Assembly: GCA_027422505.1 (NCBI GenBank)
Contig: JAPQWV010001099.1
Span: 60,783-124,782 of the forward strand
DNA length: 64,000 nucleotides
Direction of reading: 5' to 3'
DNA from: Craterostigma plantagineum
Lineage: Eukaryota > Streptophyta > Magnoliopsida > Lamiales > Linderniaceae
Translations under genes and position numbers: made by a program
Notes under the pieces: model-generated
What the model saw: the letters and a program-made list of their open reading frames with translations, nothing else
Databases searched by the model: none
Told to the model about the DNA's origin: nothing
Shown: positions 43,029-55,462 of the stretch, piece by piece
Layout: every line of letters begins with the position of its first letter
Position numbering within the stretch: position 1 is the first letter of the stretch

Positions 43029-46000
43029 AATGAATGATTACGAAGTAATTCTTGGAATGGAGTGGCTGTCGAAGTACGAGATTGTCCCGCATTAGTTAGC
43101 AACAAGGAACTACTCATAGATTTAATAGTCACTCCAATGAATGATTACGAAGTAATTCTTGGAATGGAGTGGCTGTCGAAGTACGAGGCTGTTATCGATT
43201 ATAACCGCAAGACAGTTACATTCCGCACAGAGAGGAATGAACCTTTCACCTTTACTGGAACTAGCAGAAGTGGGAACATCTCTAAGATATCAGCATTGAA
43301 GGCTCAACAGTTGATTAAGGCAGGATGTGAGGCTTACCTTGTCTTTGCAATGAAATCAGAGGAACGTACGTCTCCAACTTTAGAAGAAGTGCATGTAGTT
43401 CGAGATTTTTCCGACGTTTTCCCTTGAGATTTACCAGAGTAACCTACTGATAGAGAAATTCAGTTTTAAGATCGATCTGATAACCCGAGCTGCTCCGATC
43501 TCGACGGCTCCTATCGATTGGTACCCACAAAATTAAAAGAATAAAGGAACAACTTGAAGAACTCTTAAAGGGTTAGGGTGGGCACAGTTCGGTAAACCGA
43601 ACCGAATTACCGAAAAACTGAAATTTCGGTACAAATCGAACCGAACCGAAAAAATTCGGTTCGGTATTCGGTACATAAGTTTCAAACATTTGGTTCATGC
43701 GATTAAACGCCTATCTTATTCATCCGAAAGAAAGATGGATCGATGAGGCTGTGTATCCAGTACAGAGAACTGAATAAGATCACTATCAAGAACAAGTACT
43801 ATCTACCCAGAATTGACGAATTATTCGATCAATTACAAGGCGCGACGATTTTCTCAAAGATTGATTTGCGTTCGGGGTATCACCAACTGAAGATTCATGA
43901 AGAAGGCATTCCAAAATCCGCTTTCAGTACGAGGTATCTTAGTTATGCCTTTCGGGCTAACTAATGCGCCACCAGTGTTCATGGATCTAATGAATTGGGT
44001 GTTCAAACCGTTCCTGGACAAGTTTATCATCGTATTCATTGGCATTCTTATCTATTCAAAGACGAAGGAGAAGCATGGATAACACTTGAAGATAGTTCTG
44101 GAAACGAGAAAAGCAGTTATATGCTAAGTTCAAGAATTGCGAGTTCTAGCTGAATCAAGTCGCATTTCCTGGACACATCATCTCTGGAATTGGAATCTCA
44201 GTAGATCCAAGCAAGATAGAAGCTGTCAACAATTGGCCTCAACCAGGCAATGTCACTGAAGTACGAAGCTTTCTTGGATTAGTGGGATATTACAGAAAAT
44301 TTATCAAGGACTTCTCAAAGATAGCCTTAACATTAACTAAGCTGACAAAAAGAATACTTCATTTCAATGGAACGATGCGTGCGAACAAAGTTTCCAAGAG
44401 CTGAAAAGAAGACTTGCCTCGGCCCCAGCCCTGGCAATACCATCAGGGACCGAAGGATTTTTTGGGTTTACAGCGATGCCTCGAGGAATGGTTTGGTTTG
44501 CGTTCTGATGCAAAAAGGGAACGTGGTTGCGTACGCCTCTCGACAATTAAAGGAGTACGAGAAGAACTACCCGATGCACGACCTAGAACTCGCTGCAGTA
44601 GTTTTTGCTCTGAAAATCTGGCGGCATTATTTGTACGGGGAACGATGCAAAATCTTCCACAAGAGCCTAAAGTACTTCTTCACTCAAAAGGAGCTAAATA
44701 TGTGACAACGACGGTGGCTCAAACTAGTCAAAGACTATGATTGCGTCATCAACTACCAATCAGACAAGGCAAACGTAGTTGCCGACGCGCTAAGCCGAAA
44801 AGCTGTGAAGACAGAGTTACAACGACTCGTGGTAGAGATAGTATGAATGGGTGAGGTTGAAGCGAAGTTGGTGGCGTTAACTCTCCAACCTACGTTGTTA
44901 GAGCAAATTAGAAAGGCGCGGGAAAAAGACGAAGTTTATCTAAAACTCAAAGGCGCACAGGCGGAGCAAACATCTTCCGATTTCAAAATATGATAGGACG
45001 GAGTTCTACAATACAAGAACCGTTATTATGTTCCTGATGATGCGGAACTTCGAAGTGCTATAATGACGGATGTACACATCACAACATATTCAGTACACCC
45101 AGGAGCAACAAAGATGTATAGATACTTACGAATAAACTTGGTGGTCAGGAATGAAGAGAGATATTGCAAAATTGGTAAGGCAATGCCCAACATGCAACAA
45201 ATAAAGATGGAGCACCAACGGCCGGCAGGAACGTTACAACCTCTGCCAGTGAATGGAAGTGGGATCGATCACATCACGATGGACTTCGTCATTTGCTTGC
45301 CGGAAACTGTGGAAACCACGACACTGTATGGGTAATTGTTGATCGATCCAAGTTTGCCCACATTCTATCCATAAGCTCGACATTTTCCTTGGAGCGATAC
45401 GCAGAACTGTATATCCAAGAAATTGTTCAACTTCACGGAATTCCCTCTTCAATTATCTCGGATCGAGACACGATATCCAAATTCTGGAGCCTGCAGAAGG
45501 CAATGAGAACCAAGCTTTCTTTTAGTGCTGCCTATCATCCCCAAACTGACAGGCAGTCAGAACGAACTATCGAGACTTTAGAAGACATGTTGCGAGCTTG
45601 CGTTCATGATTTTAAAGGAAAGTGGAACAAATACCTCCCATTGATAGAATTTCCATACAATACTAGTTATCACGCCATTGGTATGGCTCCATATGAAGCC
45701 TTGTACGGGTGTAAATGCAGATCTCCAATACATTGGGATGATGGAGAACGAGCAATACTAGGTCCGGATATGGTAGAAGAAATGACTGAAGCCATTGCAA
45801 AAATACGAGAAAGAATGCGAACGACCCAAGTAGACAAAGAGCTACCCGGACCAAAAGCGAAGACCGTTGAAATTGCAGTGGATGACTGGGTATCCCCGAC
45901 GAAAGGCATAAAACGGTTTGGTGAGAAGGGCAAATTAAGCCCAAGATGTATTGGACCATTCAGAATACTAAAAAGTGTTGGCGAAGTAGCTTATCAGCTA

Positions 46001-46316
46001 GAATTGCAAGCCTTTGTTATCCCAAGTCCATGACATATTTCATATATCAACGCTGCGAATGTACGTCGCGGACACAAACCACGTATTGAGAACTGAATTT
46101 CTACAGGAACAACTAGATTTGAGTTATGAAGAGAGACCAGTGGAAATTTTGATCTACGAAGTAAAGCGACTTCGAAATAAAGAGATTCCACTAGTAAAGT
46201 GTTGTGGCAGAATCAGTCGACGGAGAAAACCACTTGGGAAAGAGAAGATATGAGGAGTCGCTATCCCGAATTATTTCAACCGGCCTGATTTCGGGGGCGA
46301 AATCCTTTTAAGGGGG
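43029..46316 (+). mobile_element. Ty3/gypsy retrotransposon remnant, chromovirus (Tekay/Del) type
   Basis: Broken pol read in order on plus. Protease C-terminal part with VILGMEWLSKYEAVIDY (43150-43200). RT with [35 protein letters not shown] and [17 protein letters not shown]; the catalytic FIDDIL motif is reduced to FIGIL near 44035 by loss of three bases. RNase H with [13 protein letters not shown] (44468) and [15 protein letters not shown]. Integrase with GSGIDHITMDFV, the core IVDRSKFAHILSIS and IISDRD (45455), SFSAAYHPQTDRQSERTIE (45520-45580) and YEALYGCKCRSPIHWDD. At the end VHDIFHISTLRMYVADTNHV as in Tekay/Del. A purine tract (46306-46316) precedes the LTR. A hAT-like piece interrupts it at 43574-43700. 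Confidence 0.93.
43574..43700. mobile_element. hAT-like fragment inside the Ty3 element
   Basis: It begins tagggtgggcacagttcggt and continues with CGGTTCGGT/ACCGAACCG repeats, like the element at 17206. The right end is truncated or lost. It interrupts the pol coding trace between protease and RT. Confidence 0.5.
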
Positions 46317-47290
46317 TGTAATACCTGTGTTCCGCGAGTACGTTGACCAATAAATTTGCATGCATATTATGTGCTTATATGACTGCACATTCGATATTTA
46401 TATAATTATGTGCCTACAAAATTTTCGAAAGGATGAGAAAATGTGAGGTAAAAATTATCTCGAGAGGTATATTCGAAAGATGGACTTTCGAAATAACAAG
46501 TGTGAAGTGTGGAAATTGAGAGATATGGGATTTTCGAACAAATAACATTGTATGTTGCGAAAGTTAGGGCGGAAGATTTTTCGAGTAAGAGTAGTTGCAA
46601 AAATGACAGAAATTCGAAATAGAAGATTTTCGAAAGAAGGAATGTGAAAATTGAAATTCTCTAAAGGAGGATTTCCGCAACTTCAGGGTTTTCGTTAGTG
46701 TAGTTCGAAATAGAATGAAAAATTTATAAATAGAATTCCAACCCTTTTTAATTTAATAAACAATGAAAAATTAATCATAAAACAGAAATCCAAGGTTTAA
46801 ATTTCATGTGAACCGCCGGTTATAACCGTCGGTTTACGGTTAAAAAATTCAGTAACTAACCGAACCTTATTAAATAATGGTTCGGCATTACGGTTTGAAC
46901 CGTAACTGTTCCAAACCGTTGACCGCCAGTTAGGTTACGGTTTTTCAAATCGTTTGAACACGTCTAACCAAATCACCATATTTATACTACGAAAAATTTA
47001 CTATCACAAATAATTACATTTAATACAATTATACGCCTCATCTTATCAATATTAATTTACCATTCAACTCATTTTTACAACTTACCCCAAACCAAATCTT
47101 AAATAATTTAAATCCCGAAAAGATCCATGTCCTTAACTATTTAATTATTTCAAAATGATAATTATATCCCGAAAAGATCCATGTCGTGGGAATTGTAATT
47201 ACTTTGCTGGATAAGGTTTTTGTACGCATTATCCAAACAAGCCACATGCTTAGTGCTACGAAATAGTAGTCCACAACATAGTCCGCTCAT
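46317..47290 (+). repeat. 3' LTR region of the Ty3 element and spacer
   Basis: TGTAATACCTGTGTTCC starts right after the polypurine tract and marks the LTR start; many ttcgaaa words follow to about 46700. The LTR end is not identifiable. At about 46803-46970 a separate CGGTTATAACCGTCGGTTTACGG-type hAT-like fragment lies in the region. The 20-bp word atcccgaaaagatccatgtc is repeated at 47112 and 47166. The rest is promoter-side spacer of the next gene. Confidence 0.5.
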
Positions 47291-47295
47291 CAGCA

Positions 47296-49367
47296 ATGGC
47301 GGTTATCAACGTATGTTTATGTGCCAAGCTCGCTCTAATTCCTAAACCCATCGATAGATCTTCCCCTATTATTAGACCTGGTCCATTTTGTCCTATATCC
47401 ACTACTGTTAGAAGTTACGGCGAATTGAAGGTAAAGACCAACACAGCACATAGCAGAAGCTTATGGAGAGTTGTTGATCAGTAGTGTGTTCTTTCGAAGG
47501 TTATATCAAATTTTCTTTCAACAGGTCGGAAATAATCAACTGCGCCTTCCACTTTATGTGATTCGATTTCGAAAGCGAGCGTTATTGCACTTTTGTCTGC
47601 TTCCCTTGTGTTTGCTTCTGGCCCTGCTATTGCATTCAAGGTAAACTAATCGTAGTAAGTTTTTCGTCCTTTTCCTTCTCAAATTTCCCTTGAAGTATGG
47701 TGGTTTCCATCGGTATCTGGTGAATCGATGTTAATGTTTGTTTGGTGGAGCTTTCAAATGCTGCGATAATTTTAATGGGATTTTGAATGCCGTATGGTAT
47801 GTTTATTGAATATTGATGAAGATGATAATGTTTAGGGAGGAGGACCTTATGGTGCTGAAGTTACAAGAGGACAAGATCTTACAGGCAAAGACTTCAGTGG
47901 CAAAACATTGATCAAGCAGGATTTTAAGACCGTATGACAATATTTCTTATTGCGATCATGTTTTCATTGAACATATTTTCTCTTACTTAATTCTTTAGCT
48001 CCAGAGAGATAGTCCATTTGATATTTGTACCCATTTCTTAATGCATATATATGAATCTCTGTTCAGAATCATTGATTCTATGTATGATGATTTGGCTTAC
48101 AGTCAATCCTAAGGCAAGCCAATTTCAAAGGTGCCAAGTTACTCGGAGCCAGCTTCTTCGATGCTGATTTAACAGGTATTTCCCCTTCATTTTAAGGCGT
48201 ATAATCTACTCCATAAACTAAATTTTATGCTTCTTCACAGTCTCGGCAGTTGTTTCATAACATAGATCTTGTTTTCAGGAGCTGACCTCTCCGATGCAGA
48301 TCTTAGAGGCGTAGATTTCTCTCTTGCAAATGTGACCAAGGTAATGTAACATTCACAATTATTGGTTGTAATGATTTGGCTTCATTGTACTATTCAGAAA
48401 GGTGACGTGATTCATAGGCAAATCTGACGAATGCTAACCTCGAAGGAGCACTTGCAACCGGGAACACGTCTTTCCGGGGTTCGAATATCACAGGAGCAGG
48501 TACCTATGTATCTATGTGTGCTTGTTTTGAATCTAATCATACTCAAGATCGTTTATGTTAAGTACTTGATAATCGAAAAACTGAAAGCTGTAATCCATAG
48601 TGTCGTCGTTCTCGAATAAGATGATTGTAATCTTCAAAATATACGGTTACTTGAAATCCATCTAGAAAATTGAGTTTTTTTTACAAGTGATGGAGCTAGC
48701 TAAAGAGAAGAATAACTCCTCAACTATGAAAGGTGTTGTGTTGTCGATTTCCGCCTTACCAACGTAGTCTGTTTGGTCAGTTCAGTTTCAGTTTGTTTTC
48801 AATCTCAGTCCAACTAGGTTTCTGTCGAGGCTTTGGTTTCTTCGTTTCCTCTAAACCTAGTCTTCGGTGTGAGTCCTTAGTCCGAATTTGAAGCTTCAGT
48901 CCTAGTTTCAATTTTAACTTCTGCTTTTTATTACAATCACCAAAAGTGATGTTAATCAAATTAGTTTAATTCATAATATTTAACATTCATATTTAACTCA
49001 ATTAAATATTAGCAAGATCAAAACACCTAATTGATCACTTAAACTTGACTCGATTCATGATCGTAATTCTCTGTTTATATCATATATTATCTTGGTATCA
49101 TATTACATAATGTTGGATGTTTTATTTTCTCCTTGCAACAGAACTAGCTATACATTTGTTTTTTCCTCAGATTTTACCGACGTTCCATTGAGGGACGATC
49201 AGAGAGAGTACCTTTGCAAAGTTGCGGATGGGTAACTATAAAATAAATTTCTTGATTTCATTATTCTCAATCAAAACTGTGCTTAACGGTTAGCTGTTTA
49301 TCTATTATGGCGCAGGGTTAACCCAGTGACTGGGAATGAAACAAGAGAGACGTTGCTTTGTAAGTAA
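47296..49367 (+). CDS. Thylakoid lumenal 15 kDa-type pentapeptide-repeat protein
   Basis: Eight exons: 47296-47430, 47525-47640, 47836-47931, 48103-48175, 48279-48340, 48418-48499, 49171-49231 and 49316-49367. Exons 3-8 join in frame. Residues from GGGPYGAEVTRGQDLTGKDF onward form pentapeptide repeats (ANFKG AKLLG ASFFD ADLTG ADLSD ADLRG VDFSL ANVTK ANLTN ANLEG), a right-handed quadrilateral beta-helix, with a C-terminal pair of Cys (YLCKVADG, LLCK). Exon 2 ends ALLSASLVFASGPAIAFK, a lumenal targeting segment with an Ala-x-Ala cleavage site. Exon 2 needs one extra T in the run near 47563 to join exon 1 to that segment; otherwise the frame ends in a shift. Closest known protein: Arabidopsis TL15A. 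Function in the lumen is not firmly known. Confidence 0.9.
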
Positions 49368-49991
49368 TTTATACGTGTTGTACGTTATTAGGTTGTAACA
49401 CTGACCGTTGCTGCAATTTACCTCATGTATACTATATCTATCATGTCTTATCGATCCAATGTCGAACTGATTCAAGGTAAAACTTCATACCACATTGTGT
49501 GCAACAAATAGTTTCGTCACTACAATATACAACCCGTAATTTAATAAAATATCCTTCCTTGATTGAAATCATGTACCAAAGGTACGCTGACTGGTTCCGG
49601 AAGCTAAGATTGTTCCTGTTTTATAATGGGTTGGTATATTCGAAGAAGGATTGTGCTAATCTTAGATCTTGTGATGCCTCGTTATGTGTTCTTCGTTTTG
49701 GAATCAAATTGTTGTACGACTGCTAAAACACCAATTTGTGGAATTCAGGATTGAGAGCTATGCTCACTCCTGTGTTTTGAACTAAAATACGGATACCAGC
49801 TCGTGGTTGGAGAAACGAGAGTTCGCGATTAATGTCGAAGCGGGCATAGTGTTGCGATGTGCCAAATTAGATCGCTATTTCTCCATTACAATTTGGACGT
49901 GCATGGTTATAGTGTGGTGAAGGTTCTAAAGAGCATCGTTTCGATACTTGCTTCGCGTAGAAACAGAATTTGTTTCGAAGTTGTTAGATTG
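49368..49991. other. 3' region of the lumenal gene and left half of a small tandem duplication
   Basis: No further gene seen. The last ~80 bp (tagtgtggtgaaggttctaa, then acttgcttcgcgtagaaaca) are repeated, slightly diverged, at 55085-55160 on the far side of the copia element. Confidence 0.5.
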
Positions 49992-50474
49992 TGTTAGGAT
50001 ATGCGGAAATTCCGATAATTATTTTGCCCGAAAAATGACTATAATAAATAAAAGAGACGAAAAATAAATTTGGACAGTGACACGAGATTTACGTGGTTCG
50101 GTCAGAATGACCTACGTCCACGGGCCGGAGGGTAGAACTTCTTTATTATGTGGAGATATTACAGACACGTACACTGACGTGATACAAAAGCAGCTACAAC
50201 AATATAAGGAGTAGGCTATATAAGAAAATAACCAGAGAGGAGAAGATTTTATCTGCTGTGGTGTTTTTCTTCTGCATCTGAGGGCCTCTATTTATAGGAG
50301 ATCATCTGCACCGTTTCTCATGTGAACTCGTGCAGCAAAAATGATGTGAACAGACTAATAATCAAACCCGCTGCCTTAGCCGATAAAATAATTAAAGTGC
50401 CTCTTCTTTTGACTTGTCAAACACCCATGTGCTTATTTGATTTCTTTCTATCGACATGCAGGTCATAATCAACA
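49992..50474 (-). repeat. 3' LTR of copia element 49992-55078
   Basis: 483 bp, TGTTAGGATATGCGG to CATAATCAACA. It lacks one T and one C in runs relative to the partner LTR. Confidence 0.96.
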
Positions 50475-50541
50475 AATCTCCACCTTGACCGTGATGTCGC
50501 AAATCCACCTTAATTTAGAATACCTTTATCTCCCTCCGGCC

Positions 50542-53500
50542 TTAGCCCCGACAGGCTAGTTCACCAACTTTAAAACACCAATCAAGTTCAAGCATATTCA
50601 CCAACTTTAAAACACCAATCAAGTCCAAGCAATGCTTGAACTTGAAAACTGGAAGAGCCTTCGTAAACATATCTGCAGGATTATCCTTCGTGTTGATCTT
50701 CTTGATAAACACCTTCTTATCTGCAATGATCTCACGAATAAAATGATACTTAACATCAATATGTTTAGTCCTTTCGTGATACATCTGATCCTTAGTCAAA
50801 TGAATCGCACTTTGACTATCACAGAAAATAGTAATGACTCCCTGACTCTGAGTTAATTCGCCGAATAACCCTGTCAACCATAAAGCTTCCTTGATCGCAT
50901 CAGTAATCGCCATGTATTCTGCTTCAGTAGTAGATAACGCCACTACATGCTGTAGAGTAGCTTTCCAGCTAACTGCACAACCTCCAATAGAAAATACATA
51001 ACCAGTAAGAGATCGTCGTTTATCGAGATCACCTGCGTAGTCTGAATCAACGAAGCCAACGAGAGTATCACTGTTTCTGCCAAACTCCAAACAAGTGCTT
51101 AGAGTACCCTTCAAGTATCTGAGAATCCACTTCACTGCTTGCCAGTGTTCTTTCCCTGGATTAGCCATATACCTGCTAACAACACTAACAGCCTGTGAAA
51201 TATCAGGACGTGTACATACCATTGCATACATAATACTGCCGACTGCATTCGAGTAAGGAACTCGTGCCATATACGCTTCTTCCTCATCCGATGATGGTGA
51301 CTGAGCAGCGCATAGCCTAAAATGACTAGCAAGAGGAGTGCTGACTGGTTTGGCATCGCTCATGCCAAATCTCTCCAAAACCTTCCTGAGGTAACTTTCC
51401 TGGGTCAGGTGCAACTTACCAGCTCCTCTATCACGTCTAATCTCCATACCAAGAATCTTTTAGCTGCTCCTAAATCCTTCATTTCAAATTCACCATTCAA
51501 TAAGGCCTTCAACTGGTGAATTTCTGCAAGATTCTTAGCCGCAATGAGCATGTCATCAACATATAACAATAGATAAATGAACGAACTGTCATTTAACTTC
51601 CGGAAGTAAACACAACTATCATACTTGCTCCTGGAGAAACCATGACCCAACATGAAAGAATCAAACCATTTATACCACTGTCTTGGAGACTGCTTTAATC
51701 CATATAAGGATTTCTTCAGTAAACAAACTTGGTCTTCCTTGCCTTCAACTAGGAAGCCTTCAGGTTGCTTCATATAAATCTGTTCATCTAAATCGCCATG
51801 TAAGAACGCTGTCTTGACGTCAAGCTGTTCTAACTCCAAATCATACATGGCAACGAATGCAAGTAATACACGAATAGAGCTATGTCTAACGACAGGTGAG
51901 AATACATCATTAAAATCAACACCTTGTACCTGACTATAGCCTTTCGCGACTAATCGTGCCTTATACCTTGCATCGTCTGAACCAGATATACCTTCTTCTT
52001 TTTGAAGACCCACTTACATCCGACTATTTTCTTTTTCTTCGGCGGCGGCACAAGAATCCAAGTTCCATTCTTGTGCAGAGACTCCATTTCTTCATTCATC
52101 GCTACCAGCCACTTATCAGAATTATCATCGCTTATTGCCTCCGAATAGGTAGAAGGTTCGCCGCCTCCACCTGTTTCTTGCGCCACTGATAAAGCGTACG
52201 AAACTAAATTTACGTACCGCTGTGGTAGTCGAATCTCCCGTCTCTGTCTATCTCTGGCTATAGAATATTCCTGCTCGACGCTTTCATCTTCAACAGGATC
52301 TGAATCAGGTTCTGGCCCATCCCCTTGATCTGTTGAACTCGTAGCAAGTCATCTGAAGGATCTTTGTTGATCTCGAGCTCCACCTCGCTGTGTACAATAT
52401 CCTTCTTTTCTTCATTAGAAGAATTAGTAGACTCATTTGAAGGATGCAACATAGAAGACTCGTCGAAAGTAACATCTCTGCTAATTATAAATTTGGGTGA
52501 CTTGGGATCAGGATTATATAATCTATATCTTTCACCCTTGAAGCGTAACCGAGAAAAATACATTTCTTAGCTCTAGGCTCTAACTTTCCCTCGTTTACGT
52601 GCATATAAGCTGGGCAAATATTCTTAAGTTGGAGTAATCAGCAGGAGTACCTGACCATACTTCCGCAGGAGTCTTGAAGTTGATCGGTGAACACGGTGAG
52701 CGGTTGACAATATAACATGCTGCAGCAATAGCTTCAGCCCAAAAATCATTTGTCAACCCAGCGTTAGAGATCATACATCGAGCTCTCTCTAAAAGCGTCC
52801 GGTTCATGCGCTCGGCAACACCATTTTGTTGAGGCGTCATTCGAACAGTGTGATGTCGAGCAATACCTTCATTTCTGCAGAACTCATTGAACTCGCTTCC
52901 GCAAAATTCTAAGCCATTATCTGTCCGCAACCGCTTAATCTGTTTTCCTGTCTGCTTTTCAATCAAAGCTTTCCATTGTTTAAACAATAGGAAAACATCA
53001 CTCTTCTGTTTAAGAAAATAGACCCACACTTTCCTCGAAAAATCATCGATGAAAGTTAACATGTATCTTGCACCACCTTTGGACGGAACACGAGAAGGAC
53101 CCCATATATCAGAATGAATATAGTCCAAAGTACCTTTCGTTCTGTGGACTGCTGGCGAATTGAAGCTGACTCGTTTCTGCTTCCCGAAAATACAATGTTC
53201 GCAAAAGTCCATCTTACCAGTACTTTGACCGCAAAGTAGGCCCGCTTGCTTAAAATCGTCAAGCCTTTTCTCCCATGTGTCCAAGTCGCATATGCCATAA
53301 TCGCGTGGTATCAACCTCCGGGGATGTCGAAACTGCAGCGGAACCTGTAACTGTAGTTCCCTGCAAAATATATAAATTTCCAGACCTGCAAGCTTTCATC
53401 ACGACAAGGGCACCTCTGGCAATTTTCAAAACTCCACCTTCACCTGAGAACCTGCACCCTTGAGATTCAAGTGTGCCTAAAGAGACAAGATTTCTCTTCA

Positions 53501-54552
53501 TATCTGGAACGTGTCTGACTTCTGTGAGCGTTCGGATGATTCCGTCGAACATCTTGATCCTAACTGTGCCTTTACCAATAACTTTACAAGGAGCATCATT
53601 TCCCATTAAAACATATCCACCATCGAATTTTTCATATGTGGAAAAATAATCTCGACTCCGACTTATATGGTAAGAACACCCCGAATCTAAGATCCACTCA
53701 TTTTCAGACCTAACAATATTTGCCGTTGCTACAAAAATAGTTTCATCGCTCTCATCAGCAGCTAAACTAGCTTCGGCGGGTTTATTAAATTGCTGATTAT
53801 TTTTCTCCTTATTTTTTAATTTAAAACAATCAGCTTTAATGTGTCCCTTTTTCTTGCAAAAATTACAGACTTTATTTCTGTACCTGGATTTTGACCTTTC
53901 TTTAGATCTGCTGCTTTCAGCATCTCTACGCTCTGGTCTTCCCCGTGCAAACAGGCCTTCTGCCTGGCTACCACTTGTTCTCCCGTAATATCCCTGTCTA
54001 TCTGTTCTTTCGATTGTAAAGCAGATTTGACACTAGCATACGATATCGTATCTTTTCCATAGATTATGGTGTCACGAAAATGCTTTAAAGACGAGGGAAG
54101 GGAACACAACAATATTATGGCCTGATCTTCGTCCGTCACTTTTACTTATACGTTCGCCAAATCAGTAATGATAGAATCGAATTATCGAGATGCGAAAGAA
54201 TAGAAGTACCTTCCGTCATTTTCATACTGTATAGCTTCTGCTTTAGATAAAGCCGATTCTCCTTAGTCTTCTTCATGTAGATAGCTTTTAGCGCATCCCA
54301 CATACCCATGGCCGTCGTCTCCGTGGCAACTTCTTGTAAAACCTCGTAAGAGAGATTTAAGATTATAGCCGATCTGGCTTTCTTGTCCAACTCATTAAAT
54401 TGATCGTCCTTCATTTCGGTTGGTTTCTTCTTTGCGCCTTCAAGCGCCACCTCGCAACCGTCTTGAATAAGTATGGCCTCCATCTTGAGACTCCACATTG
54501 CAAAGTTGACGTTTCTGTCGAACTTTACAATTGACATTTTTGTTATCGTCAT
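50542..54552 (-). pseudogene. copia gag-pol of element 49992-55078, several one-base breaks
   Basis: Read from 54552: gag MTITKMSIVKFDRNVNFAMW (UBN2-type), a break near 54174 repaired by one T in a run, a zinc knuckle near 53815-53870, protease LDSGCS near 53680. GAG-pre-integrase LWHMRLGHMGEKA (about 53262-53310). Integrase with YIHSDIWGPS, FIDDFSRKVWVYF, RTDNGLEFCGSEF and [14 protein letters not shown], so all three catalytic acids (D, D, E) are there. RT with ARLVAKGYSQVQGVDF, SLYGLKQSPRQWYKWFD and intact YVDDMLIAA (about 51535-51565). RNase H with [20 protein letters not shown] and a C-terminal ADMFTKAL. The product would be close to full length but for the breaks; whether those are real or consensus errors is open. 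Confidence 0.92.
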
Positions 54553-54592
54553 GGTGGCTAAAAAATAAATCGGGTTGGCTCTGATACCAATT

Positions 54593-55078
54593 TGTTAGGA
54601 TATGCGGAAATCCCCGATAATTATTTTGCCCGAAAAATGACGATAATAAATAAAAGAGACGAAAAATAAATTTGGACAGTGACACGAGATTTACGTGGTT
54701 CGGTCAGAATGACCTACGTCCACGGGCCGGAGGGTAGAACTTCTTTATTATGTGGAGATATTACAGACACGTACACTGACGTGATACAAAAGCAGCTACA
54801 ACAATATAAGGAGTAGGCTATATAAGAAAATAACCAGAGAGGAGAAGATTTTATCTGCTGTGGTGTTTTTTCTTCTGCATCTGAGGGCCTCTATTTATAG
54901 GAGATCATCTGCACCGTTTCTCATGTGAACTCGTGCAGCAAAAATGATGTGAACAGACTAATAATCAAACCCGCTGCCCTTAGCCGATAAAATAATTAAA
55001 GTGCCTCTTCTTTTGACTTGTCAAACACCCATGTGCTTATTTGATTTCTTTCTATCGACATGCAGGTCATAATCAACA
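54593..55078 (-). repeat. 5' LTR of copia element 49992-55078
   Basis: 486 bp; the primer binding site abuts its inner edge at 54578-54590. It contains a TATA-type segment around the ctatttatagga word near 54891. Confidence 0.96.
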
Positions 55079-55462
55079 GATTGGATAGTGTGGTGAAGTT
55101 TATAAAGAACATCGTATCGGTACTTGCTTTGCGTAGAAACAGATTTTGTTTCGATTTTCGAACAGCATCATTTCTTTACGTAGGTAAAACAAATCTATTA
55201 ACAACATTGCTAACAAACAAAATACGAGATTTCTATGGCGTATTCAACTCGTTCAGTACCATTACGGAGATCAAAGGATTAACAATTCGATGTATTAAGC
55301 ATTACGAAATTTGTAATTTGTTCCTCAGTACTTGCACACTCTCGAACTGCTAGAATGTATACATACATGTTATCTATTCTATATAGCTTCAAACCAATTT
55401 ATACTCCCATTAACCCTTTCCGTACCGCTTACATCAGATGGAGAGATGCTCTGAATAATTCT
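55079..55462. other. Right half of small tandem duplication and spacer
   Basis: 55085-55160 repeats 49910-49985. The remainder is non-coding as far as I can see. Confidence 0.45.

Larger units (their letters stand above)
49992..55078 (-). mobile_element. Near-complete Ty1/copia element, LTR to LTR
   Basis: 5,087 bp on minus. LTRs at 49992-50474 and 54593-55078, target duplication GATTG (49987-49991, 55079-55083). tRNA-Met primer site TGGTATCAGAGCC (minus) at 54578-54590, purine tract at about 50475-50488. Gag, protease, integrase, RT and RNase H are all present in copia order. The LTRs differ at about five places, several of them run lengths. The domain set resembles the Tork/Tnt1 clade (inference). 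Confidence 0.96.
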
